This document shows positions 38,380-46,900 of a DNA stretch of 64,000 nucleotides, one piece after another. The notes beneath the pieces were generated by a model. That model was not told where the DNA came from and searched no databases. It was given only the letters and a program-made list of their open reading frames with translations. Numbering within the stretch: the first letter of the stretch is position 1; the number at the start of each line of letters is the position of its first letter. Source of the DNA: Xanthocytophaga agilis (GTDB taxonomy: Bacteria > Bacteroidota > Bacteroidia > Cytophagales > 172606-1); assembly GCF_030068605.1 (NCBI RefSeq), contig NZ_JASJOU010000018.1, forward strand, positions 1-64,000. The letters run 5' to 3'. A program made the position numbers and the translations under genes.

Positions 38380-39153
38380 CTACTTGGGCCACAGAATGGG
38401 TTGCCATCGGTGTTGGGTAATCAGATACTTGAAAATTTCTGTCCTACGGGTCAAAAAATCATTTTTTTTCCAAGAAGCAAACATATCATAGCTGTAGGTA
38501 CATTTTAAATTCCCGGTAGTTACCGCTTGCTGTTTGGGAACAATTGTAGCAATATTGCCAAGCAATTTACAGCTAGCTGATAGGTGAATGTCCTCTCCTG
38601 TCTCGAAGGTAAAGGGCTGAATGTTCCAAAAATACTTTAGCCATTCAGTTTTCATAAAAAAACTTGTACACCCAAAATCAACCACAGTATCATTTTCACA
38701 AAGTGTCGTTTGTGGTCTATTGTGACCATCACCAATAAAATAGGTAGTCAGATAATCTTTGTGCTTTGGCAGTTCCGGTGTTAAATCCCCCTTTGGCAAG
38801 ATGCGACCATTTGGAGAAATGATAGAATTTTTCTCCTCTATCATTTGTAGACATAATTCAATCCATCCCTTTGAAGGAATCACGTCATCATCCAGTATCC
38901 ATAAGTATTTTGTGTTGACCAGATGGGCAATACTGAATCTGCAGAAATACTTTAAATCTATCGAACTGTAAAAGTAGTCCACCATCGGATGATACTTTTT
39001 GATGATCTTTTCTACTGATATGTGATTGCATTGTTGCAGGAGCCAGATTTTCTGGGGTGTAACCGATTGGGAAAGTAAAGCCTCAATTTGCTCTTCAATG
39101 TAGTTTCGTCGCCATACATTTAAAATTACGGTTACCTGGGAAGAAGTCAGCAT
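38380..39153 (-). CDS. GT2-like glycosyltransferase (GT-A fold)
   Basis: A 257-residue protein with a family-2-type opening (VTVILNVWRRNYIEEQIEALLSQ), a DxD-like metal/nucleotide-sugar motif WILDDDVIPS (Asp88-90), and a later TGEDIHLSASCKLLG acceptor-site segment. No membrane helices, so it is cytoplasmic. It transfers a sugar from a nucleotide-sugar donor to an unknown acceptor. In this setting the acceptor might be the peptide, a lipid or another metabolite. It is convergent with the LytTR gene and follows the UGT-type transferase. Confidence 0.85.
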   Translation of the reverse strand: MLTSSQVTVILNVWRRNYIEEQIEALLSQSVTPQKIWLLQQCNHISVEKIIKKYHPMVDYFYSSIDLKYFCRFSIAHLVNTKYLWILDDDVIPSKGWIELCLQMIEEKNSIISPNGRILPKGDLTPELPKHKDYLTTYFIGDGHNRPQTTLCENDTVVDFGCTSFFMKTEWLKYFWNIQPFTFETGEDIHLSASCKLLGNIATIVPKQQAVTTGNLKCTYSYDMFASWKKNDFLTRRTEIFKYLITQHRWQPILWPK

Positions 39154-39376
39154 TTTGTATAAATGTTTTTTTATAAGGTGAAACAGGACTTAATTTAAAC
39201 AGACATTAATTTAAGAAAGTAGCTTTTTCTTTTTCCAGTGTTTGCAGCCAGGAGATTGCACCAGTTGTGACCAGCCAGCAGTAGTGAATGTTTAGGCGGT
39301 AAATTTTAGCATAAGGAAAAATGTCATGCATCCAAGCCATACTTCTGTTGGCTGGGTTTGGGACACGAGTTTAAAA

Positions 39377-40765
39377 TTAGTTTAGGTACCCCAGTTCACT
39401 GTTTACAATGTTTAAAATTGTCTGCTCAGTGTATCGCTGCCGAGTACGTTCCTGCAATCGGCTAATATTATCCCGATAACTGGGATTGGTTAACAGATCA
39501 TTGATTTTATCTTTGATTATCTGTCTGGTATCTTTGTGTAAGCATCCACGCAAGCCAATTTTGTGATGAACCACCCGGGCTGCGTTCCCTGGCTGATCAT
39601 AGTTTGGATTTACCGGATATACAATCATCGGAACACAGAAATGGATACTTTCTTTGATTGAGTTGAGTCCTCCGTGGGTAATAAAGACAGATGCCTTGGG
39701 TAAGACATAGGTTTGAGGTACATAGTCGAAGATCGCTACATTGGAGGTAGGTGCAGCCGTATGGTTGAACAATCCGCTGATAATAAACTGAACCGAGTCA
39801 AATGCTGTACTAACGTCAATAATCCTGCTTATAAACTCACTAAGCATCTGCCGCTGTTTTTGGTAGAGTGTCCCAAAAGAGATATATACAAATGTTAATG
39901 GTTGATTGAGTAGATGGACCAGCCGCGCAATGTCATTCTTATTTATCTGTTCCTGCCGGTTCAATGCTATCTGAGATCCCAGATAAATTCTGTCGTTCTC
40001 CCGAGACAGCCTGCTGACTGACCGGGTAGTAAATACCCTGCGTAACGGACTCGTATAAGGTTGAAATTCCATTTCCTGTGGACAAAGAATCAATTCCTTC
40101 ACATGTGTAAAACCGATACCAAGTGGCAATTGGTCAATGAGTTTATACTTTGCGGGTATGGCTAGCTGACGAGCTTGTCTGCGGACAATTTGCCGGGTAG
40201 TGTTTCCAACCAACAATATCTTTTCCTTCAATTCCCTTAATGAATCCTTAACAAGGAACAGATACCACTCAAACCAGGTGTTCAGTTTTTGATCAGGCAG
40301 GCGATCGCTCTGTGGCAAAGGCAAATAAGGCAGATAGCTTGCCAACATGGTATTAAGAAGAAAGAATTTGGTACAGGTATTTTTAATGCAGGGATAAATA
40401 TTGACAAAGTCAGATCCTATAAAAGAATCTAGAAAAATAATTTCAGGCTCTAATCTTTCGATCAGTTCATTGAGTAACTGCTTACGCAGCTTATACTCAT
40501 TGTGACTGATTCTGTTCAGGATTACATCTTTTTTATTTTTCCCAAAGCGCTTGAGGTAGTTGACTTCATCGACAAAGCTTAAATTGGGACAACAGTTTGC
40601 CAGTTTGACTATTTCAAATCCTTGCTTTTCAACATACAAGTCAAGAGCTGGATCTACCCCACCTGTTAGGTAAATTTTGTAATGTTGTTGAAGAATTTTG
40701 GCAATTCCTAATATTGCATTAATATGACCTTTGGCCGGAAAGGTGATAAACAATATTTTTTTCAT
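39377..40765 (-). CDS. UGT/MGT-type glycosyltransferase (GT1, GT-B fold)
   Basis: A 462-residue GT1 enzyme. The N-terminal acceptor domain starts KKILFITFPAKGHINAILGIAK with the conserved GH; the C-terminal donor domain has the UGT signature around residue 360 (FITHGGLNSIKESIHFCVPMIVYPVNPNYDQPGNAARV). Bacterial members glycosylate lipophilic small molecules such as macrolides, carotenoids or flavonoids and sometimes inactivate antibiotics. In the middle of a peptide cluster it may decorate the product or provide self-protection. Neither is demonstrated. Confidence 0.9.
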   Translation of the reverse strand: MKKILFITFPAKGHINAILGIAKILQQHYKIYLTGGVDPALDLYVEKQGFEIVKLANCCPNLSFVDEVNYLKRFGKNKKDVILNRISHNEYKLRKQLLNELIERLEPEIIFLDSFIGSDFVNIYPCIKNTCTKFFLLNTMLASYLPYLPLPQSDRLPDQKLNTWFEWYLFLVKDSLRELKEKILLVGNTTRQIVRRQARQLAIPAKYKLIDQLPLGIGFTHVKELILCPQEMEFQPYTSPLRRVFTTRSVSRLSRENDRIYLGSQIALNRQEQINKNDIARLVHLLNQPLTFVYISFGTLYQKQRQMLSEFISRIIDVSTAFDSVQFIISGLFNHTAAPTSNVAIFDYVPQTYVLPKASVFITHGGLNSIKESIHFCVPMIVYPVNPNYDQPGNAARVVHHKIGLRGCLHKDTRQIIKDKINDLLTNPSYRDNISRLQERTRQRYTEQTILNIVNSELGYLN

Positions 40766-41012
40766 AGATACAAACAGGTAAACTACGGTATAGGGATGGA
40801 ACGATTTTAAGTTGTGGCAGACAAAACAAGAAGCTTCATCTGCCCCCTTTCATCAAAACAGGTAGATTACATGTTTTGGGTAAAAATTCAGATGAAAATA
40901 AATTGATAAAAGTGCTAACGGGTAATTTCTCTTAGCGTAATATAAGCCTTTAGTAAAAAGGAATTATCCTACCATTAGTAAGTTACCGAGCTGGTCATGT
41001 TGCTAATTCACA

Positions 41013-42128
41013 TTACTGGATCATCTGACCTATTCGTTTGTAGCGAGTATTTCCTTGCTGATTATCTTTTGACCACCAGATCAGGGTTGCTTTGCCAATA
41101 ATGTGGTCTTCTGGCACAAAACCCCAGAACCTTGAATCATATGATACACCGCGATTATCACCCAGTACAAAATAATAGTTCTTTTTAAAAGTATACTTAA
41201 CGGTTTCTCCCTTAATCAGAACTCTTTCACTGATTGTCCTGGCAAGCTGGATAGCAACAGAATCCGAGCTTTCCTGCTGCGAACCTGTGATTTGCTCATA
41301 TTCTTTGAGCAAAGGGAGGTAGGTATGAATGGTTTGCTTGTTTATCCATACCTGCTTTCCTGCTTTTGGAATCTGTACAGGTCCGAAAAAATCCATATTC
41401 CATTCCTGTCCGGGTACGTGAGGATAGATGTTCAGGTCTGCAAAGTCTTTTGTTGCGATTAACTCCTGACAGCTTTTTACAAAAGGAAGAGTTTGAATTT
41501 TGCCTATCCATGCCGGGTTTATCCGAAGTATATAGCAAATCGAATCGATTGACAATACATTTTTCTCCAACATCATTTGTGAATAAAAATTCTCAAAAAC
41601 GATTCCACCCATCATCGATTCGGTTAACAATTGAGTACTGATCAGCCGATAGGTTTTAAGCATTTTATCTGGCAAAGCGATAAGTTTGTCGTTGACAACT
41701 AACTTGCCTGCATTGATATGAATCACATCGCCTGGTAGACCTACGCACCTTTTGATGTAGGGAGTTTTAAGATCAAAAGGTTTGTCTTCTACTGGTATGT
41801 TGAAAGCAATCACATCTCCGTGTTGCACCTGATTAAACCCTTGCAGGCGGATGTAGGGCAAATGAAAAAGGGTAGAATACATTTTGATTTTTTGAAAGGT
41901 ATTGTTTACATCCTGAAAAGGGATTTTCAGGACAGTGGACGGCATCCGTGGGCCATAACTAAGTTTGGAGACCAATACATAATCACCTACCAGCAACTCT
42001 CCCTCCATTGAATCACTGGTTATTTTAAAACTGTCGAAGAAAAAAATCCTGAAGATGAATACAAACAGGATCGAAAAAAAGGTAGTTTTAATTAAGGGTT
42101 GCATTGTGCGAAAGGTTAATAATTTCAT
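41013..42128 (-). CDS. lepB: Signal peptidase I, Bacteroidota long form
   Basis: A 371-residue type I leader peptidase. One transmembrane helix (about 12-31) is followed by box B ITSDSMEG with catalytic Ser40 and box [12 protein letters not shown] with catalytic Lys126. A long insertion (about 150-310), typical of Bacteroidota homologues, precedes box [19 protein letters not shown]. All catalytic residues are present. Bacteria usually carry a housekeeping copy elsewhere; its location among peptide, oxygenase and transferase genes suggests a copy dedicated to trimming the signal-like leaders of the 72-residue peptides, since the exporter ATPase lacks a peptidase domain. Confidence 0.9.
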   Translation of the reverse strand: MKLLTFRTMQPLIKTTFFSILFVFIFRIFFFDSFKITSDSMEGELLVGDYVLVSKLSYGPRMPSTVLKIPFQDVNNTFQKIKMYSTLFHLPYIRLQGFNQVQHGDVIAFNIPVEDKPFDLKTPYIKRCVGLPGDVIHINAGKLVVNDKLIALPDKMLKTYRLISTQLLTESMMGGIVFENFYSQMMLEKNVLSIDSICYILRINPAWIGKIQTLPFVKSCQELIATKDFADLNIYPHVPGQEWNMDFFGPVQIPKAGKQVWINKQTIHTYLPLLKEYEQITGSQQESSDSVAIQLARTISERVLIKGETVKYTFKKNYYFVLGDNRGVSYDSRFWGFVPEDHIIGKATLIWWSKDNQQGNTRYKRIGQMIQ

Positions 42129-42427
42129 TTTAGTTGCTACAGACAGATCGGCAGTATGTAGAGCCGTGTTCTTACCTCAGCGATCTTATCTCGGTGAATG
42201 GCACTCTCATTACAGAAGCAGTTAGGGAACCGCAGGTATTGCATAGTTGCGTGTTATCCTCCTATACGCTATTAATTTTAGTTATTTTAATACTTTTGTT
42301 TGCTTATCACTCTTGACAGACCCAAGTTCTTGACCAGACGCTTACAGATCGGGCTGTATTTTTGATTGCTCATGATGACTTTATTTCTGCTTCTGTGCCA
42401 ATGGCTTATACTCATACTAGCTACTTA

Positions 42428-43309
42428 TCAATCCACTCTTGTCAGAAGCTGATCAGAAGCAGCCGGATACAACTTTCCATATTCCTCCCTTAGAATTTGT
42501 GAAAACTGCTCCATTAGTAAAACAAGCTTAGTGCTTTGTCCAACATTGTAACTTTTCAGAAGCGTATGTGATAACTGAGCCTGATCCGGATAATACCGGG
42601 CGAACAGGCTTTGGCAAAGGGTTATATTACGGGTATAGCATTTTTCCCGTTCCAAGACTAATTCCTGAGCACTTCGCAGTAAATGTTTGATTACATGGTT
42701 AAAAATAATCTGCTGATTAAAGTCGGCTTGCATACGATCCATTTGAGTAGCCATCGCCAGCTTTTGTGGCAGATTATGTAATAGAAAAATACAATCTTTG
42801 TTGGGTTTGAACCTAGTAAAACCCTTCTCAATCGGTTCTCCATAAACCCGCATGGAAAGCACTGAAACAACAAACTGTAAATATCTATTATTTGCTATTG
42901 CTGACTCATTGATCACATAGGTATCAAAATATTTGATGAACGGGTATTTGTGTTGAAGCGAATTGTTTATATAGGCAAATACTTTTTGTAAATCGATAGC
43001 AACAAAGTCTTTCAAAACTACCACTGTATCAAAATCCGTTTTACCCTTTACCTCACCGTTCAGATGAGACCCTCTCAGGTATACGCTTATCACTGCATCC
43101 TTCCACAGGATTGTGTACTGTTTTACCAAATCGTCGATTATTATTCGTGTTACCGTAGGAAGGGGACGGTTGATACTGTGAAAAAATCCATCAGTGCCCA
43201 CTAAAAAAAAATCATTTGGATGTGTTTGCTGCAAAGAATCAGAATTTGATGACGAGTCATTATCAATTTGCAAACTGTTACTGGGTTGATGGCCGCTATA
43301 ATAGAACAT
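42428..43309 (-). CDS. Pol-beta-type nucleotidyltransferase
   Basis: A 293-residue protein. Residues 70-100 carry the nucleotidyltransferase signature: GSHLNGEVKGKTDFDTVVVL gives Gly80-Ser81, Gly85 and metal-binding Asp92 and Asp94. A further strand acid is not assigned. The C-terminal half is helical, as in aminoglycoside adenylyltransferases and standalone MNT-type enzymes. It would transfer a nucleotide to a small molecule, peptide or protein. The N-terminal 35 residues are low-complexity and Ser/Asn/Gln-rich. It lies between the oxygenase and the signal peptidase. Confidence 0.78.
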   Translation of the reverse strand: MFYYSGHQPSNSLQIDNDSSSNSDSLQQTHPNDFFLVGTDGFFHSINRPLPTVTRIIIDDLVKQYTILWKDAVISVYLRGSHLNGEVKGKTDFDTVVVLKDFVAIDLQKVFAYINNSLQHKYPFIKYFDTYVINESAIANNRYLQFVVSVLSMRVYGEPIEKGFTRFKPNKDCIFLLHNLPQKLAMATQMDRMQADFNQQIIFNHVIKHLLRSAQELVLEREKCYTRNITLCQSLFARYYPDQAQLSHTLLKSYNVGQSTKLVLLMEQFSQILREEYGKLYPAASDQLLTRVD

Positions 43310-43442
43310 AGATTACATAATGCAGATAGTAAAACAGATAGTAAATACAAGGAAAGAAAAAGAATCGATCAGCTCACCGGCCATACGTATACCGGCTTAA
43401 GTCAGTGACTTGCACTGACTAATCGGCAATGAAGGATTGGTT

Positions 43443-44585
43443 TTATTTGGTCGTGATCTGGATCAGGCTTTTATTGGCAAGTCGTTTGGAGAGATACTTG
43501 AAACTTTCCAAAGGAATATCTTCAAAAAGCACAGGAAGATCAGTGGAGGGATTATCCAGCAAACGCCGCATGAAGTCTTCCTCTTCTCCTTTTCTGACCG
43601 AAGAGGGAATGTCTTTTCCCAGTGGGTGGATTTGAAAATGATTCAAATCAGTTTGGGTTTGCACACTGTCTAACAACAACAGGTGGTTGAACATATCTTT
43701 GGTATCTGCAAATTTTGAGTCTGTATAGTTTTCCTCAGATCTGGTAGTAAGCATCTCCCTGAGTGCGGTTGCCATCTGGGCAATCAACTCTTCTTTGTTT
43801 ACAGCAGAGCCATTGGTCTGATTAAAATCAAAGAAAGGTTCCCGAAAATAAGCAATTGACTCCACCTTTTGGATTAGTTGCTGAACAATATCCGTTCTAA
43901 GAATGGGATGAAAACCCAGCGTAATGTGGATGGAAGGCTCTTTCTGGGTGAAAGCATCATGGACAACACCTCTGGGAACGTAAAGAATATCCCCTTCCTG
44001 CAACGTTATCTGGTGATCGGCCTGCCTGGTCAGATAAGCCTGCTTTTGTTCGGGGGTTAACTTTTGCCCCTTTAAGGGTGCGGGTATGGGCAGATCATAA
44101 ATATTCCACTCCTTACTACCATAAAGCTGAATAACCATCACCTCGTGGGCATCCAGGTGAGGGTCAAACCCCCTCGAACCGGCAGGGGTAATATAAATAT
44201 TGGCATGCACTTCCATCCGCAGTTCCTTTTCAAGCTGATAAATAAATCGGTTCAGATTTGTAAAATGGAATTGAGCAGCCTGGATAACAATTGTGTTGCC
44301 TTGCTCGAATAGTTCAAATACCTTGGTCTTGTTCAAAAAATTGAACTGGCTCGTCTGATTGGCCAGCTGGTACTTTTTGATGTCTAATTCTGCACCATTG
44401 CCTACCATACGAACAAACGGATAGGCAATAGCAGGTGCGCTCAGATAGTCGTTGATCTGGTTGACATTTACTATCTGATCGGCAAACTCGGACGGCTTGG
44501 AGATAAATAAGGGGGTTTTTCTCCAGTAGTTTGCCGCAAAGTCCTCAACCGTTACCGGGGCGATCAGTTTTTCAAAAGTTTCCAT
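43443..44585 (-). CDS. JmjC/cupin-type 2-oxoglutarate oxygenase (ROX-like)
   Basis: A 380-residue protein. Residues about 95-230 form a double-stranded beta helix with iron ligands His143 and Asp145 in DPHLDAHEV and distal His209 in VPRGVVHDAF, plus Lys158 in YGSKEW positioned for 2-oxoglutarate. The N-terminal PVTVEDFAANYWRKTPLFI is characteristic of the cupin-4/ROX group, which hydroxylates ribosomal-protein side chains (Arg or His) in bacteria and humans. The C-terminal helices and winged-helix-like part are also as expected. A member inside a peptide cluster suggests hydroxylation of the small peptides; a ribosomal substrate remains possible. Confidence 0.88.
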   Translation of the reverse strand: METFEKLIAPVTVEDFAANYWRKTPLFISKPSEFADQIVNVNQINDYLSAPAIAYPFVRMVGNGAELDIKKYQLANQTSQFNFLNKTKVFELFEQGNTIVIQAAQFHFTNLNRFIYQLEKELRMEVHANIYITPAGSRGFDPHLDAHEVMVIQLYGSKEWNIYDLPIPAPLKGQKLTPEQKQAYLTRQADHQITLQEGDILYVPRGVVHDAFTQKEPSIHITLGFHPILRTDIVQQLIQKVESIAYFREPFFDFNQTNGSAVNKEELIAQMATALREMLTTRSEENYTDSKFADTKDMFNHLLLLDSVQTQTDLNHFQIHPLGKDIPSSVRKGEEEDFMRRLLDNPSTDLPVLFEDIPLESFKYLSKRLANKSLIQITTK

Positions 44586-44701
44586 ACTAAATTAATTGAG
44601 AGTGGCTGTTAAATAATCGCTAAAGTGATGATTGTTGTTTGTAGTTCCCATAGGGATATTTTCTAATAGGTATTTCAGACAGATTGCTGACTTGCAGACA
44701 T

Positions 44702-45178
44702 TTAGATCTGATCCAAATTTGCGTAGACCTGTTCTCCTCCTCTGGGATTTATTTCATGGATTGCTTGTACATTTCCTTCATCCAGAAAAATAACTTTGGG
44801 AAATGTCGATACGAAAGGTTCCCGATTGAAGGCCTGAACATAATCGACAAATACATCCTGGTTAATCAGGGCCTGTTCGCCAAGTCGTATGCGGGCGGTC
44901 TTTTTGGACTTGTGTCCGGTGACGATAAAGAGTATCCCTTTTCGATTCCTTGGCAAATAGTTGTTCAGCAGGTAGTTTTCCGCTCCGTTAATACAGCCAT
45001 CACAGCCCTGAGAGGGAACAAAAAAAACGGCACGGTATCCTGACAGATTTTTCCCTGTCAGTTGGGTCACCTGCCTGATCAAATCATAATCAGCATTGGA
45101 TTGGGAACAGCCAGCCAGCAGGGCGGTAGTCAAAAGGGATAGGTACACTTTAAGGTATATTTTTATCTTGGCATTCAT
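44702..45178 (-). CDS. CxxC lipoprotein, thioredoxin-like
   Basis: A 158-residue lipoprotein: signal peptide with lipobox LLAGC (lipidated Cys24), then a thioredoxin-like strand leading to SQGCDGCINGAENYLL with Cys59 and Cys62. The C-terminal part (VSTFPKVIFLDEGNVQAIHE) contains a Pro-bearing strand like the cis-Pro loop of thioredoxin folds. Localised to the inner or outer membrane facing the periplasm, it could form or isomerise disulfides in the four-cysteine peptides encoded upstream. It starts 15 bp after the propeller-type gene stop, so the two are co-transcribed. Confidence 0.75.
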   Translation of the reverse strand: MNAKIKIYLKVYLSLLTTALLAGCSQSNADYDLIRQVTQLTGKNLSGYRAVFFVPSQGCDGCINGAENYLLNNYLPRNRKGILFIVTGHKSKKTARIRLGEQALINQDVFVDYVQAFNREPFVSTFPKVIFLDEGNVQAIHEINPRGGEQVYANLDQI

Positions 45179-45193
45179 AAGAGTACAGTCAAG

Positions 45194-46441
45194 TTAGATT
45201 TGGGTTTTTGAGATTGTTTTCGGTTGTTTTAAAGCACGCAACTCAAAACGTTGAAATACCAGGTGGTTATCTGTTTCAAGCTTTTTCAACAGGTACAATC
45301 CATCCCTGTCAACAAAAAAGTTATTTGCATCATAATTGCTCTGGGGCAATAGAATCTCACCAATTTTGTCAAAGTGGCGGTTCAGAATTATGATAGATTT
45401 CTGCTTGTGACTGTACAGAGGCTGAGAGCGATCAAATTGTTTGGCAGCCAATTCGGCGAACCGATAATACACATGGCGATATGGATCGAAAATAACCGAT
45501 GTATAGCAGGGTGTTTTAAAATAATATTCAATCTTTGTCAGCTTGTCCAGAAACTCATAATAGATGGGCGAGTAATCCATTGATTTGATGTGCGGGATAT
45601 ATCTGCTTGCCGCATAATGTTTCTCTATTTGTCCATTTTGGGTATTGTAGGCAGTCAGAAAAGGATCAGCCATAAAGCTGATGATCAACAGGCTTTTTTC
45701 GGAATTCTGGTCATAAAATATCTGTCTGAGTCCACCTCCCCCCCCCCAGTTTCCTCCCCAATAAAACGTGGGGTAATGAACAAGCCGATCTACTGTTCCG
45801 CTCTGGTAATTAAATCTTACTATATTGTTTCTGACCTTATCACTACCAAACATCCCCCCCTCATTGGAGAAGTTACCAGCCAGATATAACTCTGATTTGG
45901 TTTTATCCCATAAAATAGGACGGTTGGTAAATGGACTGGGCCATACACTCTGTTGTCCCAGGTTAACTTTATCAACCATGTCACGGCTCATGAGTTTTCC
46001 CTTAAGAATGCTGATAAGAGACAATGTGGAGCTTTTGTAATCATAGACAAAAACAGAATCTTCATTAAGGATCGAGTAGCCCTGAATCCGATCTCCCTTT
46101 TTAAAACCAAATTGTTCCAGTGATAAAACTTTTATCAGATTACCTCCTGCCAGATCATAATAGTAGATCATCCTGTTCTCCCGATTCAGGAAAGTTAGAT
46201 ACTTTTTTCCCGAAATATGGCTGTGAAAGACCTGATAGTAGTCGATTGCCTCAGGTACAGTTAAGCTATCGAGCTTCCAGATTCGCGATTGAGCAATCGT
46301 CAATGTGACCGAATCAGTCACATTGACAGCAGGAGCCAGCACTAGAATGGGCTCAGCCTTAACCCCATACCAATAGATAACTGCTGACAGTAAGCACACG
46401 CCTGATAAGGTGAATATGAATGATTTTAATAAACGATTCAT
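45194..46441 (-). CDS. Membrane-anchored DUF4221-like beta-propeller protein
   Basis: About 415 residues from Met at 46441 (the frame is open seven codons further). One N-terminal membrane anchor (about 8-28) is followed by repeated four-strand units typical of a six-bladed beta-propeller (KKYLTFLNRENRMIYYYDL, SILNEDSVFVYDYKSSTL, VYYRFAELAAKQFD). The overall look is that of the DUF4221 group of Bacteroidota envelope proteins. A Gly-rich loop (GGNWGGGGGLRQ) lies mid-protein. In Bacteroides, propeller lipoproteins are often encoded beside tiny secreted Cys-containing peptides, as here; their role is unknown. Confidence 0.7.
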   Translation of the reverse strand: MNRLLKSFIFTLSGVCLLSAVIYWYGVKAEPILVLAPAVNVTDSVTLTIAQSRIWKLDSLTVPEAIDYYQVFHSHISGKKYLTFLNRENRMIYYYDLAGGNLIKVLSLEQFGFKKGDRIQGYSILNEDSVFVYDYKSSTLSLISILKGKLMSRDMVDKVNLGQQSVWPSPFTNRPILWDKTKSELYLAGNFSNEGGMFGSDKVRNNIVRFNYQSGTVDRLVHYPTFYWGGNWGGGGGLRQIFYDQNSEKSLLIISFMADPFLTAYNTQNGQIEKHYAASRYIPHIKSMDYSPIYYEFLDKLTKIEYYFKTPCYTSVIFDPYRHVYYRFAELAAKQFDRSQPLYSHKQKSIIILNRHFDKIGEILLPQSNYDANNFFVDRDGLYLLKKLETDNHLVFQRFELRALKQPKTISKTQI

Positions 46442-46591
46442 GCTTTGAGGATTTTGGTACAACTATTTTTTCGCTCTCACACCAATCATTCCGACTCTGA
46501 TCTACTGTCGAAGGGATGGTTTAGTTTAAATCTGTCTTTGAAATTGAGCTGTAATTAAACAGCTAAGTGCTGAGGAATCGTCCTATTTGTT

Positions 46592-46662
46592 CCAGTCAGA
46601 AAACTCAACAGAATAACCATCAACCTTTCAAACTTTAGTTTTACGATGGTTATTCTGACTGG
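46592..46662 (-). other. Interrupted 18-bp hairpin after the peptide genes
   Basis: GATGGTTATTCTGACTGG at 46645-46662 pairs with a split left arm: CCAGTCAGA at 46592-46600 and AGAATAACCATC at 46610-46621. A 12-nt insertion in the left arm duplicates part of it. It follows the second peptide stop by 20 bp. No U-run is present, so a processing or attenuating stem between precursor and downstream genes is more likely than a full terminator. Confidence 0.6.
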
Positions 46663-46681
46663 ATTGGTAATAAGTCAGGAG

Positions 46682-46900
46682 CTATTGACAGTCCCCACCC
46701 CACCAAGCTTTCATACAATGCTCATTACCCGACACAGCTGATTCACAATCTCCACCTGTTCCGGATGAGCAGTATGAGTAACTTTTCGAATCGTCGGGCA
46801 AAAGTGCGCCGGTAGTGGCAATAGCAAATCCGACTACCATTTGCAGTTTCTGAACCTTAGGGTTTCTGGCAGCAGCTTTAAACTTTTGAAGTATTGTCAT
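46682..46900 (-). CDS. Cys-rich precursor-like peptide, copy 2
   Basis: A 72-residue peptide. Residues 1-20 are basic, 21-34 hydrophobic (MVVGFAIATTGALL), together a signal-like leader; a type I cleavage near residues 30-35 is plausible. Residues 42-72 form the variable part, with four Cys in the pattern C-SSGT-GGDC and C-MKAWW-GGDC separated by ESAVSGNEH. Two Trp lie in the last module. The first 41 codons are identical in DNA to copy 1, whereas the C-terminal 31 codons differ at 11 residues. All Cys, both GGDC motifs and GNE are kept. No radical-SAM or lanthionine synthase gene is nearby, so disulfide, hydroxyl or sugar modifications are more likely. Family not recognised. Confidence 0.75.
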   Translation of the reverse strand: MTILQKFKAAARNPKVQKLQMVVGFAIATTGALLPDDSKSYSYCSSGTGGDCESAVSGNEHCMKAWWGGDCQ

